A stretch of 64,000 bases of DNA, taken from contig CM073325.1 of the NCBI GenBank assembly GCA_037043015.1, positions 6,923,001-6,987,000 on the forward strand. Direction: 5' to 3'. The DNA comes from Bryum argenteum. Lineage: Eukaryota > Streptophyta > Bryopsida > Bryales > Bryaceae. Positions 45,262-58,074 of this stretch are shown here, piece after piece. Position 1 is the stretch's first letter. Each line of letters opens with the position of its first letter. The position numbers were made by a program, and so were the translations under genes. A model generated the notes under the pieces. That model saw only the letters and a program-made list of their open reading frames with translations, did not search any database and was not told the origin of the DNA.

Positions 45262-46355
45262 ATGAATTATAGAGATTGATGTGAGGTACACCATCCATTG
45301 CATTTTCCATAGTTATTTGTTATGAATCAATTCTTGATGAAATTGTTATCTAAAAGTGTCTTGAAAGTACTATAATGCATGGTGGTATGTTGGTCATTCA
45401 AAACTATGGTTAAAAGCTTGATCCAACTAGGGAGGTAAATTGGATGACGACAAGTAAAATCATGAAGACTTTCTATAAAAGCAATTTCAATACTTGCTCC
45501 AAATCTAGATTGTTGATAACTTTATGAGCAAATCAACAAAATTTGTTATGTCTTTGTCCAAATTGGTTTGTTTAAAGAACTTTGTGCAAATACAAGTATA
45601 CTAAGTTTCAAAAAGACAATTTTATATGTAGGTGTATGGGATTGATATGCACTAAATGGTAGTGATTTTAAACTCTTTAAGGCCAAATGGATTGAAATAT
45701 AACCCTAAAAGGTCAAATGGATTGAAATATAACCCTAAAAGGTCAAATGAACTCCATTATAGTTAGCACATTGAAGATAATCTCGTAAGAAAGCTCCCAC
45801 CTACAAGGTGTACACTCTATTCATTTACTTATATTGCAATTATAGATCCTCACCAACAAATATGTGTACTCTCAATCATATCGTAATTGATTGATATTAC
45901 CAAGATTTGTTCTCCATGGAAGGTACATACAAGGCCACTTACATTATCTACATGATACATCTTCTTGATTAAAATGCACAATCAACTTTTAAATGAAGTT
46001 GCGCAATTTATTACATGTTGAGTATATTTTACACCATGATGAAATTTTTTGTCAATGTAATGTGCAAAATTAAGACTGGTTAATATGTTAAATTGTGTTG
46101 TATGATGATAAAAAGTCCACTTTATTTTGGATGGTAGATTGCTCAAGAATTCTACCTCAAATTCCTTCAAGCAGGTAATTTGATTATGGCAACGAGATTG
46201 TTATACAATTAATATCGTCTTAGTCCTTTCAAGCAATCTATACTTGCAAAATCATCACATGTCACTTTTGTTTGTGAAATTTCACTTCCAATGTAAATTT
46301 ACACATATGTTGTAAATCAAATTCATTACTTTGTGATGTTTGATTTGTTACATGC
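45262..46355. other. Gene-free AT-rich region with a 31-bp repeat
   Basis: No supported gene. A 31-bp unit 'ggtcaaatggattgaaat - ataaccctaaaa' is repeated about 2.5 times at 45680-45755. Confidence 0.5.
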
Positions 46356-46359
46356 TTAA

Positions 46360-47528
46360 CTCCTAAACGTCCAGGAGAGCGGATTGTGCTTTTTGCCATT
46401 TTGGGCAGGTTAGATAAAGCGCCTAATCTTCATATTTTAGGCTGTAATTTGGAGGAGATGTGGACAAATGTACATACTTTGTGTGGTAAAAATTGCAAAG
46501 CCAAATTCAGAAATGAAAGGTTTTTACACCACATTTTAGATTTGGAGTCAACTTTGGGTAGGACGGGCTGGTTGCTTCCCCAATGAACAAAGTGGGTGTC
46601 AGATGGGGCAGTAGCTCGGACAAGAAAGATGATTTGTATGAGGGCAGGGGGTTTAGAATGGGTTTGGCAAAACCCAGCTTTGCAATGAAGTAAATGCTGA
46701 CAAAAAAGGGCCACCAACCAGTAGCATCAAAGTAGCTCCCTCCTTTTGGGCTTTCCACCGCAACATCTCCCAAATTATCATTGAATGTGGAAGCATGTGC
46801 AACGGATTTCCCTAGTTTTATATGAATAGAATTCATTATAGAGTCAGGCAATTTATAATTTTGACACCATGGATGTGAGGGACCTGTTCAAGTGAGAGGG
46901 GTCTCCACTATTTCTAAGTGCCCGGTCATTTTTCCTAATACATATATTCGGGTTTTCTTTCAAAATTTCTCACTATTAGAGATTTTGAAATTTTTGAAAA
47001 TAAGTTTCACCCAATTTTTAGATTCATTTGAAACTACATTCTCACCGTCGGGATTTGCAAGAAAGTAGTTTCGATGGTAGAATTCCACATCAGCCCCCCA
47101 TTTCTTCAAGAAGTGCACTTCTAGACCACATTGTACAAAAGAAATTGCATGAAGCACCTAAAAGTTGAATGAGCCTCTAATTTTTTGCATGGAGGTGCCC
47201 AAATTAGTTACCTACATGGAAAAAAATATGAGCAAAATGTTTGGGGTAACAATCCTCAATCCTCCCTTTGCACCATTTAGACTATGTCTTTCGGGCATGG
47301 CCAAAAAAAACTTTTCAGTCAACTTCAAACGTTATAATCTCACAAATGACAAAGATCCAACCGTTGAAAATTGACATGGTGGTAGTGCAAGTAGTTAGCT
47401 TCAAGATCTTACGGTTGAAAATACCAAAATAGGAAAAAAAATTGAAAGATACATCGGCATCCACAAGATGGTCAAAAATCACAGTTTTTGGACTTTGAGG
47501 GTCTCAAAACATCAAGGACGTTTAGGGG
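46360..47528. mobile_element. piggyBac-like element, copy E (1169 bp), relative of copy D
   Basis: TTAA at 46356-46359 and 47529-47532. The ends are TCCTAAACGTCC and GGACGTTTAGGGG. It shares the 'gagggcaggg(g)gtttagaatggg' block and the right third ('cgttataatctcacaaatg', 'gatccaaccgttga', 'caaaacatcaag') with the 17795-20148 element, but lacks the zinc-ribbon segment. Confidence 0.82.
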
Positions 47529-47772
47529 TTAAGAAAATTACTACCAAGGGAATGACTTGAAACCATTATATATCAAGGACTATTATTAGTAAGTATTGTA
47601 CCTTTCCAAAGCATCTATCAACAAAGGAAGATGTTTTGCAAGAAGATAACCTTCTCTATATACTAAGAGAGATGTTTTGCAAACTAGCAAAATTTATAAG
47701 ATAACATTTCCAATTAGATCAAAATATTTAAAGAGTGAAGAAAGAATGATAAAATTATTTAAATTTTTCATA

Positions 47773-48141
47773 CTCCCTCTGTCCATACAATTTGATCAAT
47801 GTTGCAAACCTCTTGGGATTAAGCTTAATCTTGATGATTAAAAAAAATTGTCTAGTTGGATGAATAGCTCTCTCCAAGGGCTTTGTAGTGATATATAACT
47901 TGATAACTAGTAATCATAAAGATTTGGCTTGCCAAAGGTTGGGAAAAATTCCGCATGTTCACGTGAGTTGATAACGCACAATCATAGAACAAGTGAAGTA
48001 GTAACATGAGGCGATCAAAGGGTTCAATACATTATGGTTTGGTGATCAAAGTACTCAATTTTCTACATATTTGAAATCAATGAGATATTTTGGATCAAAA
48101 TAAAAAGGGCCTATCGATGAGAAAATTTGGGATAGAGGGAG
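47773..48141. mobile_element. Stowaway-like MITE, 369 bp
   Basis: Ends TA-CTCCCTCTGTCC and GGGATAGAGGGAG-TA, the common plant Tc1/mariner Stowaway terminus with TA duplication. The interior is AT-rich without coding. Confidence 0.65.
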
Positions 48142-48815
48142 TATACTATTAATATACAACCATAAAGTGATATACTTGCTTACTTATGGATCACTTTATA
48201 ATTCGTGATGGACATTTCGAAAATGTTGTTGAGTATTATAGAGTCAACAACTCTAAATAGTCCCCCCATTTTGTAGTGCCAAAAATTTGTTCGGTTTACA
48301 AAATCTACTTTATTTGTTATTCGTTATTTTTAAAATTTAATTAATTCTTTGAAACATCTTTTTGAAATAGATAATTTCTTATTTTGAAAAAAAAGATAAA
48401 GAAGAGAAAATGAAAGAGATGAAAGTTTTTGGTAATTTCCAATCAAGCTTTGAGAATCCTAGAGCACATGAATTGCAAATCTCCCCCCCCCAAAAAAAAA
48501 ATAAATTAATTTGGCTCTAAGACTTTACGTTACTTGGGCCAAAGTGCTTAATTGGAAACTTGGTCTCACAGGAGCCACACGGATTTATATTACTTGAGGT
48601 TGCATGGAAGAATTTAAAGAATATAGGGCCGTATTTGGGGTTGGATTGAAACCAAATCCGACCAACCCTCTAACCGGCCCGGGAAATAATGTATACCGGG
48701 CCTGAGAATAGGATTAGGTTTTAGGGTGGCAACACATGAAGTAGTCAACACTAATTACCCACAAATTGATAAATAGTGTAGGAAGCACATTATTCATAAC
48801 CTCACACTAGATATA

Positions 48816-48926
48816 CTCCCTCTATCCCATTCTAATTGTATAGTAGGTTCTCTCAAATCTATCTCTTGAGGTAGATTTGAGAGAACCTATTGGACCTATT
48901 GGACAATTATAGTGGGACAGAGGGAG
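48816..48926. mobile_element. Stowaway MITE, 111 bp near-perfect hairpin
   Basis: TA at 48814-48815 and 48927-48928. The arms CTCCCTCTATCCCA and TGGGACAGAGGGAG continue through 'taggttctctcaaatcta' and its exact complement, so nearly the whole element folds back. It lies about 430 bp before the penta-EF-hand start codon. Confidence 0.88.
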
Positions 48927-49360
48927 TACTATTTAGTGTAGTATTCCTTAGTACCTTACGTATACTGTATCAGGTATGATGCCAAGTTCGGAGCATTTTC
49001 CTTATCAGAGTCCTACTTCGTAGGTAACCACACCGACGCGCGTCTACAAAGACTCTTCGCTTTGTCTGCGACGGCAGCACACTGCGCTTTTGGGCGGCTT
49101 CACTGCGCGTTAGCCTAGCCCCATGTGATTAGTCATATATATGCGATCCATCGCCATTGTAAATTATTCTTCTGTTTCCTGTAGCCTTTCATTGACCTTA
49201 CTGTTGCATATATCGTTACTTCAACAATTTCAGTGTTCTTTAAAGATTTGCAGGGTTGAGCATCTACTGCAACTGTCGTTACTGCAACAATCCCGGCGCT
49301 CTTCGAATATTTGCACGAAAGCGGGGAATTTTGAGAGGATTTGAGTGCTTGGAAGTGAGG

Positions 49361-50314
49361 ATGACGGGGGAGAAGGCGCAGCCGCAGTATGGGCAGCCTA
49401 CAGGGTATGGACAGCCACCGGCGGGCTATGGCCAGCCGCAAGGGGGTTACGGAGCGGCATACGGCCAGAACGCTGCACCCCCTGCCTACGGCTCGCAGCC
49501 AGGCGGCGCGAGTCCTTACGGGCCAATAGCGACGGGCTATGGAGCACCTCCTGCATCATCGCAAGGTTACAGTTCAGGTTATGGCGCACCGCCTGCATCA
49601 TCGCAAGGTTACAGTTCAGGTTATGGCGCACCGCCTGCATCACAAGGTTACAGTTCGGGGTACGGCGCACCGCCTGCATCGCAAGGTTACAGTTCCGGTT
49701 ACGGCGCACCAAGCTATGGAGCTGGATATGGCAGCTATGGCCAGCCACAGCAGTACCCGCCGCAGCAGCAGTTCGGCGCCGGTTTTCCTCCCGGCACAGA
49801 CCCGGCCGTGATTAACATGTTTCAGCAAGCAGACGTAGACAGGAGCGGTACAATTGACGCCTACGAGCTCGGGAGAGTGTTATCCCAGGGACGTCCGCCG
49901 TTTTCCCCGCGCACGGTTCGTCTCATGCTCCATCTCTTTGCCGACAACAGAAACGACACTACAAGAATCGGTCCTGTAGGATTCGCGAAGCTGTGGAAAG
50001 AGCTCCAGCAGTGGCAGAATAAGTTTCGGGAGTTTGACAGGGATAACAGCGGCACGATCGAAGTCTCTGAGTTGCATGCCGCTCTAATGAGCTTTAATTT
50101 CAACATCCCGCCTGCTATCTTGCAGATGCTCGTCTCCAAGTATGATACTACCGGCGGGAGCAGGAGCATTGGTTACGACAACTTTGTTGAGTGTGGATTC
50201 ACTGTTAAAGGCTTGACGGAGAAATTTAGGGCTCAGGATAAAGCTTTGTCTGGAAACGCTACTTTCGACTACACTTCCTTCATGCTCATGGTCATCCCGT
50301 TTGTCGCTTCTTGA
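49361..50314 (+). CDS. Penta-EF-hand calcium-binding protein with GYG-rich N-terminus (ALG-2-like), intronless
   Basis: A calcium sensor of the PEF group related to plant CML49/50 and animal ALG-2. An uninterrupted frame of 317 residues from the ATG at 49361. Residues 1-145 are Gly/Tyr/Pro/Gln-rich low-complexity sequence with four near-identical repeats of 13-14 residues (GYGAPPAS(S)QGYSS). EF-hand 1 (DVDRSGTIDAYE, about 158) and EF-hand 3 (DRDNSGTIEVSE, about 226) have complete calcium ligands; EF-hands 2, 4 and 5 are degenerate, with the fifth available for dimerisation as in other PEF proteins. The frame is also open upstream of this ATG back to 49256, but the ATG at 49361 best fits the family start. 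Lack of introns among intron-rich neighbours suggests a retrocopy or ancestral intron loss. Confidence 0.93.
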   Translation: MTGEKAQPQYGQPTGYGQPPAGYGQPQGGYGAAYGQNAAPPAYGSQPGGASPYGPIATGYGAPPASSQGYSSGYGAPPASSQGYSSGYGAPPASQGYSSGYGAPPASQGYSSGYGAPSYGAGYGSYGQPQQYPPQQQFGAGFPPGTDPAVINMFQQADVDRSGTIDAYELGRVLSQGRPPFSPRTVRLMLHLFADNRNDTTRIGPVGFAKLWKELQQWQNKFREFDRDNSGTIEVSELHAALMSFNFNIPPAILQMLVSKYDTTGGSRSIGYDNFVECGFTVKGLTEKFRAQDKALSGNATFDYTSFMLMVIPFVAS

Positions 50315-51514
50315 GCAGTGCCAAATCAGGACAGCTTATAGCAGAGTTTAGATTTCCAATTCCTGTTGATAGATGTAAATTTACGGGATGTTACTGACGT
50401 TAGATGTTGCCACTTTAATCTGGCAATCTAGAACTTGCATTTTGCAGTGAGTTTTGAAACTCAATTTTTAGCCATGTACACATATATGTTCAATAAGACA
50501 ATCTCTTGCAATTAGGTATCAAATGACTCTGAATACTGTGTTTTGTTGTTTACAGTTATCGACATGTTCCGTTGCACATCATCCATGCTGATGGTTATCC
50601 TTTTTGAGGGGTAGGGTTCCGCGACTTTCTGATTAATTGCAGGCCCTGCCAAACTAACAAAGCTCGCAGCTGAATTTGATATTCCGATCTCTGTTGATAG
50701 ATATACAATAATGTAATGCTTAATGTAATACAACTCTGATATTTATGGTCTGTTAAATAACAACTCTAATAATAAGGCAGGTAGTTTGTTTTGATTTGAT
50801 TTGTGAGTGACACTATGATCTCGGAAACTGCAATCGCATTGGGGCGCATGCGCATGAGGTGTTGATGGAAGTAGATGTTTTTTTAGTATCGCACAAGTCG
50901 ACGGATCCCGAGATATTGAATTTTCAAGTAATTAGCCCAAATCACCGTAAATTACAGAAATGACCTACTTTTAGATATAGCAGACAAGCAGGAGAACTCA
51001 ACCAAATAAGAAATACATCGTTTTGAGCTACATAATATATTATTCAAGGTAGGTAGTTAATTTGTTTTGTTTTGTGACATTCTGATTTGGGGCACCACCA
51101 GTTGGATTGGGCTGAATGAGGTGTCGTTGAAAGCGGGTCTTTTTTTTGGTAAATCTGATTGCAAAACGGGTTGACATGTCCCAAGATGTTGAATTTGAAG
51201 TATTTATGGCCCCCAAATCACCAGAAATTACAAAGATGACCTTATTACAGATCTAGGAGAAAAACAAAAAACCCAACCACCCAAGAGCTCCTTAATCAAT
51301 ACTAAAAAATAGTATATCCACGGCAACTATTGAAGAGAGAGGTTAACTATTAGTGACTACTCACTGGTGAGCAGCTCGAGTGACTGATATTATCAGAAGC
51401 AACAGGAACTTCGAAGTTCTCAGGCTCGGAATCTCCTTTCCAGAACTTGATTATTGGCAATGTACCTCATTCACAAGCAGAGAGAATCACTGCGGAATAT
51501 GATAACTCATTACG
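50315..51514. other. Region between convergent genes, with dispersed repeats
   Basis: 3' UTR of the PEF gene, then two copies of dispersed repeat R2 in tandem. No further gene seen. Confidence 0.5.
50775..51295. repeat. Dispersed repeat family R2, copies 2 and 3 in tandem
   Basis: Units at 50775-51035 and 51045-51295 share 'tttgttttg', 'gacactatgatctc'-like, 'tgaggtg(t)', 'gttgaatt - tcaagta', 'aaattaca(g/a)a(a/g)atgacc' and 'caacca(a/c)' in order. They match 28808-29040. Confidence 0.65.
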
Positions 51515-53611
51515 TTATGATACCTTTTCTGTCCTAAAATCTAGCCAATCCAAATTTGCGATGGGCTCATGGGCTACTTCAAAACTAAGATCCTCAGCGT
51601 CACCGTTACATGATTCATGTCCTCTTCCGTTCTCAAGCCACCAAGCGTGTGCAGTCCGCTCAGCCTCCTGAAATACTCTCTGAAAACGGCAAACCAACCA
51701 TTATATGAAGTTATAGTAACATGTCATCGATAGAATCATAAATTGATACAGAAGGTGCTCACCTGCTTGTCGCGGAGCATAAGCCCACTTTCACTTTCCA
51801 AATCGGCAGTGCTGCAGATACAAAGCATGGGAGTCAATCGATTGTAGCATAAAAAGACTGCAGCTTAGTTGAGAGTACAATGAGAGTACCTGAGAGATAT
51901 CATGTTCAAGTTGTCGGATTTCACCACCATCATTTTTATTTGCTCCCCTACTTCGAATACTTCTGTAATCTTTTCAATCAAACCATGTGCGATGTTACTA
52001 ATGTGTATCAATCCCCTGCACACAAAGCAGCCAGGCATTAGTCTTGAAAGCCCCGTTCTATGCTGTGAATGAAAACTTAATCAGGAAAAAGCTTCACTAA
52101 AGGAACAGAAACCAGTCGCTCGACTACCTGAACAGAAAGTTTCAAGCCACTACGATTTCTAACCTCGGAAACTACTCACTACTAGAAGAAGCTGTATGGA
52201 TGACTGGAAGTTCGAAAGCTTAACGGTAGGGAAAAGACTAGTACATTATGTTTGTCCTGTTAACTTGCACACGAACTCCATATGGAAGAATCTCTAATAC
52301 TGTACCATTGTGAAGAGACCCCGGCCAAAGATTCCTCTTTACCTGCGTAGATACGAAGGAACAACAAACAATGAATTTCTGTCTTGAGATCGTAGCAACA
52401 AAAATTAAAGCTGGCCTCGTTACTTTCTACTAGCTAGAGCGTACAATGCGATATGTAGGAGCTGGTAAGTAATGTACCCATGCTTTTCTTTCACTTATGA
52501 TCAAACTATGGCAATCTTCGTCCACAAAATTGATTGTCACCCAGAGCTTTCTACCAATCTGTACACCAAACCTTCATAAGTACACAAGCGCATACCATAA
52601 GAATCTAAGAGCAAAACACAGTTCTTAGAGGAAAGTCATCCCACTTACATAGTCTTCTAATGTTTTAGGGCGATTTATAAACTCTTTAAGAGGCAAAAAA
52701 GCTCGTAATCCCTGCATCCAAAAGGCAGCGCTTCCTTCAGTAACCTCAACTTCAAAGATTTCAACCCTTTCGAGAAAGGCAACAAAGTTTACCTCAACTC
52801 TCGCGATGACACCGGATGTATTATAGTCGATAACCTCGATAAGAATGGGCTGTTTCAGCGCTTTAATCTGTAACATACAGGGAGCAATTAGGGTTCCACA
52901 AAGAGGGTAGAGATTCAACAAACAAAAGATGCTACTTCGTCTCACCTGCTTTACACGTTCCCATGCAATTCGTTCAGCAGCTTTTCTAGCAGACAGGATC
53001 GGGTTGCCATTCGGTGACTCGCCGATCACAACCATCTCAAGAACAGTGCCAATGTCGACGACAAAGAGTGCAGGATCATCGTAAGCAAAGACCTCCTCAT
53101 CATATACCATACAAGCACGGCCATAAGGAGCCTTTGAAGGTCTGTCCTCCACATCAACTTCATCAGGGAACAGCCATTTGTTGCGTTTGACTTGGAACCG
53201 TTCCAGAGGAAACAGCTTGCTCACTTTCAATTCCCCAAGCTTCGCAGCTCCAATGTCCACTTCGAATTTTGTTCGACTGCCGGAAACTACTACTCCAAGT
53301 ACTCGGTGCCCAATTTCAGGCACATAGAGATCGCCTAACCCTAATTGAGTCGTCTCTTCGTGCTCATTACCTGTTCTGTAATACACCGATGCAAGCTCAT
53401 CCCATTTTGCTGTTACTTCACTGGATAAAATGTTCAAGCGCCTGACCTCTAATCCGTCTGTGTACACTCCGTTCCAATTCAAGCTGAAATCCTCCGTCCT
53501 CGAGCACTTCAAGCTGAGTCTATTATGACAAGAGGGTCCTCTTCTGCGACTAGGGCTTGTGAATGGGAGAACGGCTTCGATGAATCTGAAACCGGAGCTC
53601 TGTACTGCCAT
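51515..53611 (-). CDS. S1-domain RNA-binding protein, probably plastid-targeted
   Basis: Seven exons: 53611-52946, 52867-52649, 52558-52478, 52342-52245, 52015-51890, 51811-51763, 51679-51515; phases consistent, 467 residues. The ATG at 53611 starts a Ser/Arg-rich segment lacking acidic residues (MAVQSSGFRFIEAVLPFTSP) that fits a chloroplast transit peptide. Three S1-like OB-fold regions follow: about 95-150 (PEIGHRVLGVVVSGSRTKFE), about 220-290 (GVIARVEVNFVAFL and GLRAFLPLKEF), and about 325-400 (LHNGTVLEILPYGVRVQV, GLIHISNIAHG). It resembles plant S1 proteins that act on plastid RNA and translation, such as PDE338/BSF, but I cannot fix orthology by eye. The C-terminus ends LDWLDFRTEKVS. Confidence 0.85.
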
Positions 53612-53895
53612 TTCGAACAATTTGAAGTGCGACAATCTGCATCGTTCATGTGGGTAAGCGAATCGAGTAGCTCTCTTGAAAGTCCATTGCTGAATTGAAT
53701 TGGCGAACCGGAGATTGGAGACGAGAGAGGAAGCGAGTGAAAGAGCTTGTTATCTCATTCTTCGCTAAGATTTAGGGGCTTGCTGGATATAGAGGGCTGG
53801 TTATCTCCACCCATGCGCGCTATTGCAACTCGCCCAAGAGAGGTTTCGATGGTTGGAAGAGGATTATTTCGTTATTTGCATGTGATGCTCACCCA

Positions 53896-54874
53896 ACCCC
53901 TAATTGGTTTGACTCATTTCTATCAAAAAGTACACATTTTCAAAACATCATCATAAATGAAAACAAAGGTGAGTTATTTAGATCAAAATTGTACAATCTT
54001 GTAATAGACATATTGTATATCATGTGGGTCAAATTTTGAGTCGTGAGGCCTCATAGTTTGTGAGATTGTAACCTATCAATCCTCATAAATGCTCACAAAA
54101 TTTCATCATTTTCCCTTCAAAGTAATTATGCTGCCAATAAGCTTATTGCAATGAAACAATCACCAACTACAAAGATCTCTACCTTCATCGAAAGTAACAC
54201 CCATGAAAAAAAAGAAACCATGAAGAAAGTTTCTTTGAGCAGATTATAACCTTGCAATGGTTGAAAATGCCTAAAAATCTACAAAGGATGAACGTCCACA
54301 ACTAGGCTCCTCGCACAAAAATGGATGCCATAACTTCCTCACATCTTAGATGGAATCATGGCTTCTAATACATAAACTAGACTTAAATTGGAATCCGTCC
54401 CAACATACAAAATTGAAATTCAACGGTAAATGAACAAGGAACTGCTCTTCAATAACCATGTATTTATTTATTTATTTTGGTTCTTTCAAGATAAAAACAT
54501 CAATGCCAATTCAATATTAAAACCATTCAAAATACCAAAAAACAAACCAACTGAAGAGTTGTTGGATCTCATCTTAAGATCATACTTATGCAAAATAATT
54601 TCATGAAGAACTAATTTGAATTTCACATTATTGGCTTGCAATGGTAAAACATGCCCCATGTTTGGAATCCCAAAAATCAAAACTCCCTTCACTAAAGTAC
54701 GTGCAATTGATTCATACTTCATTCTAAAAATTGACCCACACAAACTAGACTCGATTTGGGACTTAACACAAGTGATTTTGTCTAAAACGGAGTTTTGATA
54801 AAGAACTTACCGCTCTCCAAAGTTTATGCCTTTCATCAGAAATGTCATTTTTTGACATATGGCCCGTATAAGGG
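53896..54874. mobile_element. piggyBac-like element, copy H, diverged
   Basis: The interior is colinear with copies A and B ('ttgtaatagac', 'tcatgtgggtcaaa', 'ttggcttgcaatggtaaaacatgcc', 'gattttgtc(t/a)aaaacgg'). The left end is CCCCTAATTGG after CCAA; the right end is AAGGG followed by TTAA (54875-54878). Clearly an older copy. Confidence 0.65.
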
Positions 54875-57800
54875 TTAACCCCTAAAGTCAAGTGAGTCCT
54901 AGAATGATTTGTTTTGACTTTGGTCATGTTCTCATTCATTCAACGTTCGAACTATGAAGGTGAAACCTACTATTGATCACATAGTTTTCTCATATCTTCT
55001 TAACATGACCAATTCTCTTTTTGTTTTGTATTTTAGAAATCATTCACTCTCAAAATTCATACTTGTGTTGAGGGCATTCCATGCTATTATATGCCCAAAA
55101 CTAAGGTATGTTCTTACTTATTCTCAACTCACTCAATAACTAGATTTTGAAGAGCCTAAAGTCATATGCACTTCCAAGAAATACTTGTTGGCCCTCCAAC
55201 ACTACTTTCCTACTTTACAATAAAAAAATAAATCTCAACTTTGAACACATGCATAGAAGAAAAATCACAAACAAACATATAAGACCCCAAATTCGAGCAG
55301 AATTGTACTTGGATGCATGATCTCCTCAAGAAGTCCCTATGTAGCCAGTTTCTTCAATATGGTAATATTCCAAATTGTCTCAAGATTGAAAATGCTTGCA
55401 ACAAGAATTTTTAGATCACTTCTTCATATAAATTATTCTTGAGAAAATCAATTTGATTGAAAAATTAGCTTACAATGTCAAATTAAGTCCCATGTTTTGA
55501 AATCACTACAAAAGATTGCTTACGCTAAAATGCACACCATAAATTTAAACTATTTTGAATCAATTTATATCTTTCACATTTGAAACTAGACCTAATTTGG
55601 GATCCAATGCAATCAAATTTATTGCAGATAGACAATATATGAAGAAGTTATGGCTCTTCACGGTGGGCACTTGAAAGTAATTTCAACTAAATCAGAAGGT
55701 GCTTACACTAAAAATGCATGACATAAATTCATACCATTATGGATGGGCATGCAATTTTAGGTACTAAAAGTATACTCGATTTGGGTCCAATCCATTTATT
55801 TCTTCAAACATTTAATGAATAAGTTGTGGCACTTTAAAGTTTCAGTCATTTAAAATTTTCATATAATGAGGCTTTGCAAGACTTTGAGGTTCGTGTGAAT
55901 ATACGAGCGAGAAGTCACAACCAATTTCATGTTCAAGCTTGAGGTTTATCTCTATCTTCCAAAGATTTCATATATTTAAATTTCATAAAAATATCTAATT
56001 CGGTTGTTGTGGGTAGGTTACAACATCTCTTTATTGTATTTAGAGTAGTGATATTCTTGTTTTTTTAAGGGTATAGTAAACTATACTCAACTTTCTTATT
56101 ATCAACCCTTGAGTGTCCAAAGTACATGTGATAATAAAGAGTTTCATTTTGTTGAGTGAAGAGGGTGATAGTAGAGAAATAAAGGAGAGCGCTTATTAAT
56201 GGCTCAAATTTTAGGTTTTCTACTTTGTAGTGAGGTAAACAAGTAAGTAATATTTGTGCATGAGGAAAGTAATTGAGGGGATAGTCAAAGTGTACTCATC
56301 GTTTTTGGACTTTTATGGAATCTGCTATAGATTCATGGAGGTGAACTTCTAGGAATGGTGCCCTAATTTGATACCCTATAATGTTTGGGATGAGTACATG
56401 ATATTGTTGAATTGTGAAGCCATTATGTACTTACGAGTGAAGAAGCTTAAGGCTCCATTTTTGGTTTATTTCCAGTTTTTAGCACTCTCCCTTAGTTAGA
56501 GATGTGATGGTATGGAAGTTAAATTGCAAGCTCTACATCGAGACGACTTAGATGTGACTTTGCAACCCTTCTCAAGCATTCTCTTGTACAGTGGTACCTC
56601 GGTAAGATCAACCTCGTTAAGATCAACGTCTAGTTAAGAACTCTGTCCATGTCCCTTTATTATGCACAGAGGCATTGTTTCGGTATGGTCATCTCTTGGA
56701 TGAGATCAACGTTTTGTCTGTTCGAAAACATTTATTTAATCCAAGCACCACTATATGTGTCTTTTGCATGGTAAATGCAACATTAGAATTTAGAATAGAT
56801 TGTTGGTCATGATCCTCTTGATCTCCTTTGAAACTTGGACTTGAAAGTCATGTACTAGGTTGATTTTTAGCGCAAATCAAAAGCACTTGCTTTTTCTTCG
56901 TGTGGATAGTGTTCCTTGAAGTTTTCATTACACCACATTGCTAAGTTTGATACCAAAGTTGTGAGAGTATCAATATTTACCACTACCAAGTTTTGCAAGC
57001 TTTTAAATTCCTTGCTATCTAGAATAGCAAATAGCTTGTACCTCTTCATAAGCAACTCTCTCATTAGTGTTGATTTTCAAATCTTTATAATTCAAGAAAT
57101 GCTCACGTGTTTGCAAATTGAGTCTAAGAGGAGCCACCTATCTTCATATTGTGTAAAGACTTCTTGTCAGAATTCATGCAATCACACAAACCCAAACATA
57201 ATGTATCAACCTTGTGTTATTCCTCCCTTTGCATTTTCATTATGAAATACTTACTCAATTACCTCTTTATGCTCACAACAATTCACTCTATAATTTCTAT
57301 AAATTGTATTCACACTCTGAACTAAATAGCTTGTGATGATAGGTATGGTAGTAGTGATGGTGATAGTTAAGAGTGAATTTTGAATTTTGAATATCTATTT
57401 TGTAGGACTTTGTCACGATGTAGAAAATGTGACATCGTAGATTATGACACTAAGGGGCTTAGAGTGTAGTTTAAGGAAACTCTAGACTCTAGACTCTACT
57501 AGGAAAGATAATACTTGTAACTTTCTAGAATAATCTTTATAATGCTGAGGAGGCCCAATTTGGATAATTGTCATATTTGAATCCACTCCGTATGGGCATT
57601 TTAGCCAATTACCTTAATTCTTGATAAAATCAATATAGTCCACACTTCTGGGAAACCCTTCCAATAAGAATTAGCCCTTTTTGCATGGGTATAATGTGGG
57701 CATTTAAGTCAATTACCTCAATTCCTGATAAAGTAGTAGGTTAGAGTGGGGTTTTACCAAGCTATTCCGGCAGAATCGTAATTCAAATAATTTAGTAATA

Positions 57801-57889
57801 TACCTAGTTAGTAGCCGCTTGATCAAACGGTTTTCTTTTATTAAGGTCTTAACTACTGGCCATTCAACCTCATGGACACTATATTGTAC

Positions 57890-58074
57890 TCTCTCCATCT
57901 TAGATAACTACCATTATTTGGTTCAAACACCCCACTTACAATAATACCAAGATTTGATATTAATTAGTAATCCATACCATCGAAATCATATCCAACTATA
58001 TCTAGAGGTAATTTAGACCATTGGAGAAATCAACCATTTTTAGCAAATTATGGTATTTTTTTGAGACGTATGGA
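57890..58074. mobile_element. Possible diverged Stowaway-like MITE
   Basis: The ends TA-CTCTCTCCATCTTAG and ACGTATGGAG-TA resemble Stowaway termini with TA on both sides. The arms match only partly. Confidence 0.4.

Noticed and set aside
49345..49815. Long shadow frames across the PEF gene's N-terminal repeats
   Set aside because: They are other frames of a tandem repeat and translate to repeated low-complexity words; the EF-hand frame is clearly the real one.
54875..54900. A second element starting TTAACCCCTAAAG next to copy H
   Set aside because: No matching right end was found; the TTAA palindrome between AGGG and CCCT can explain it by chance or as a solo end.
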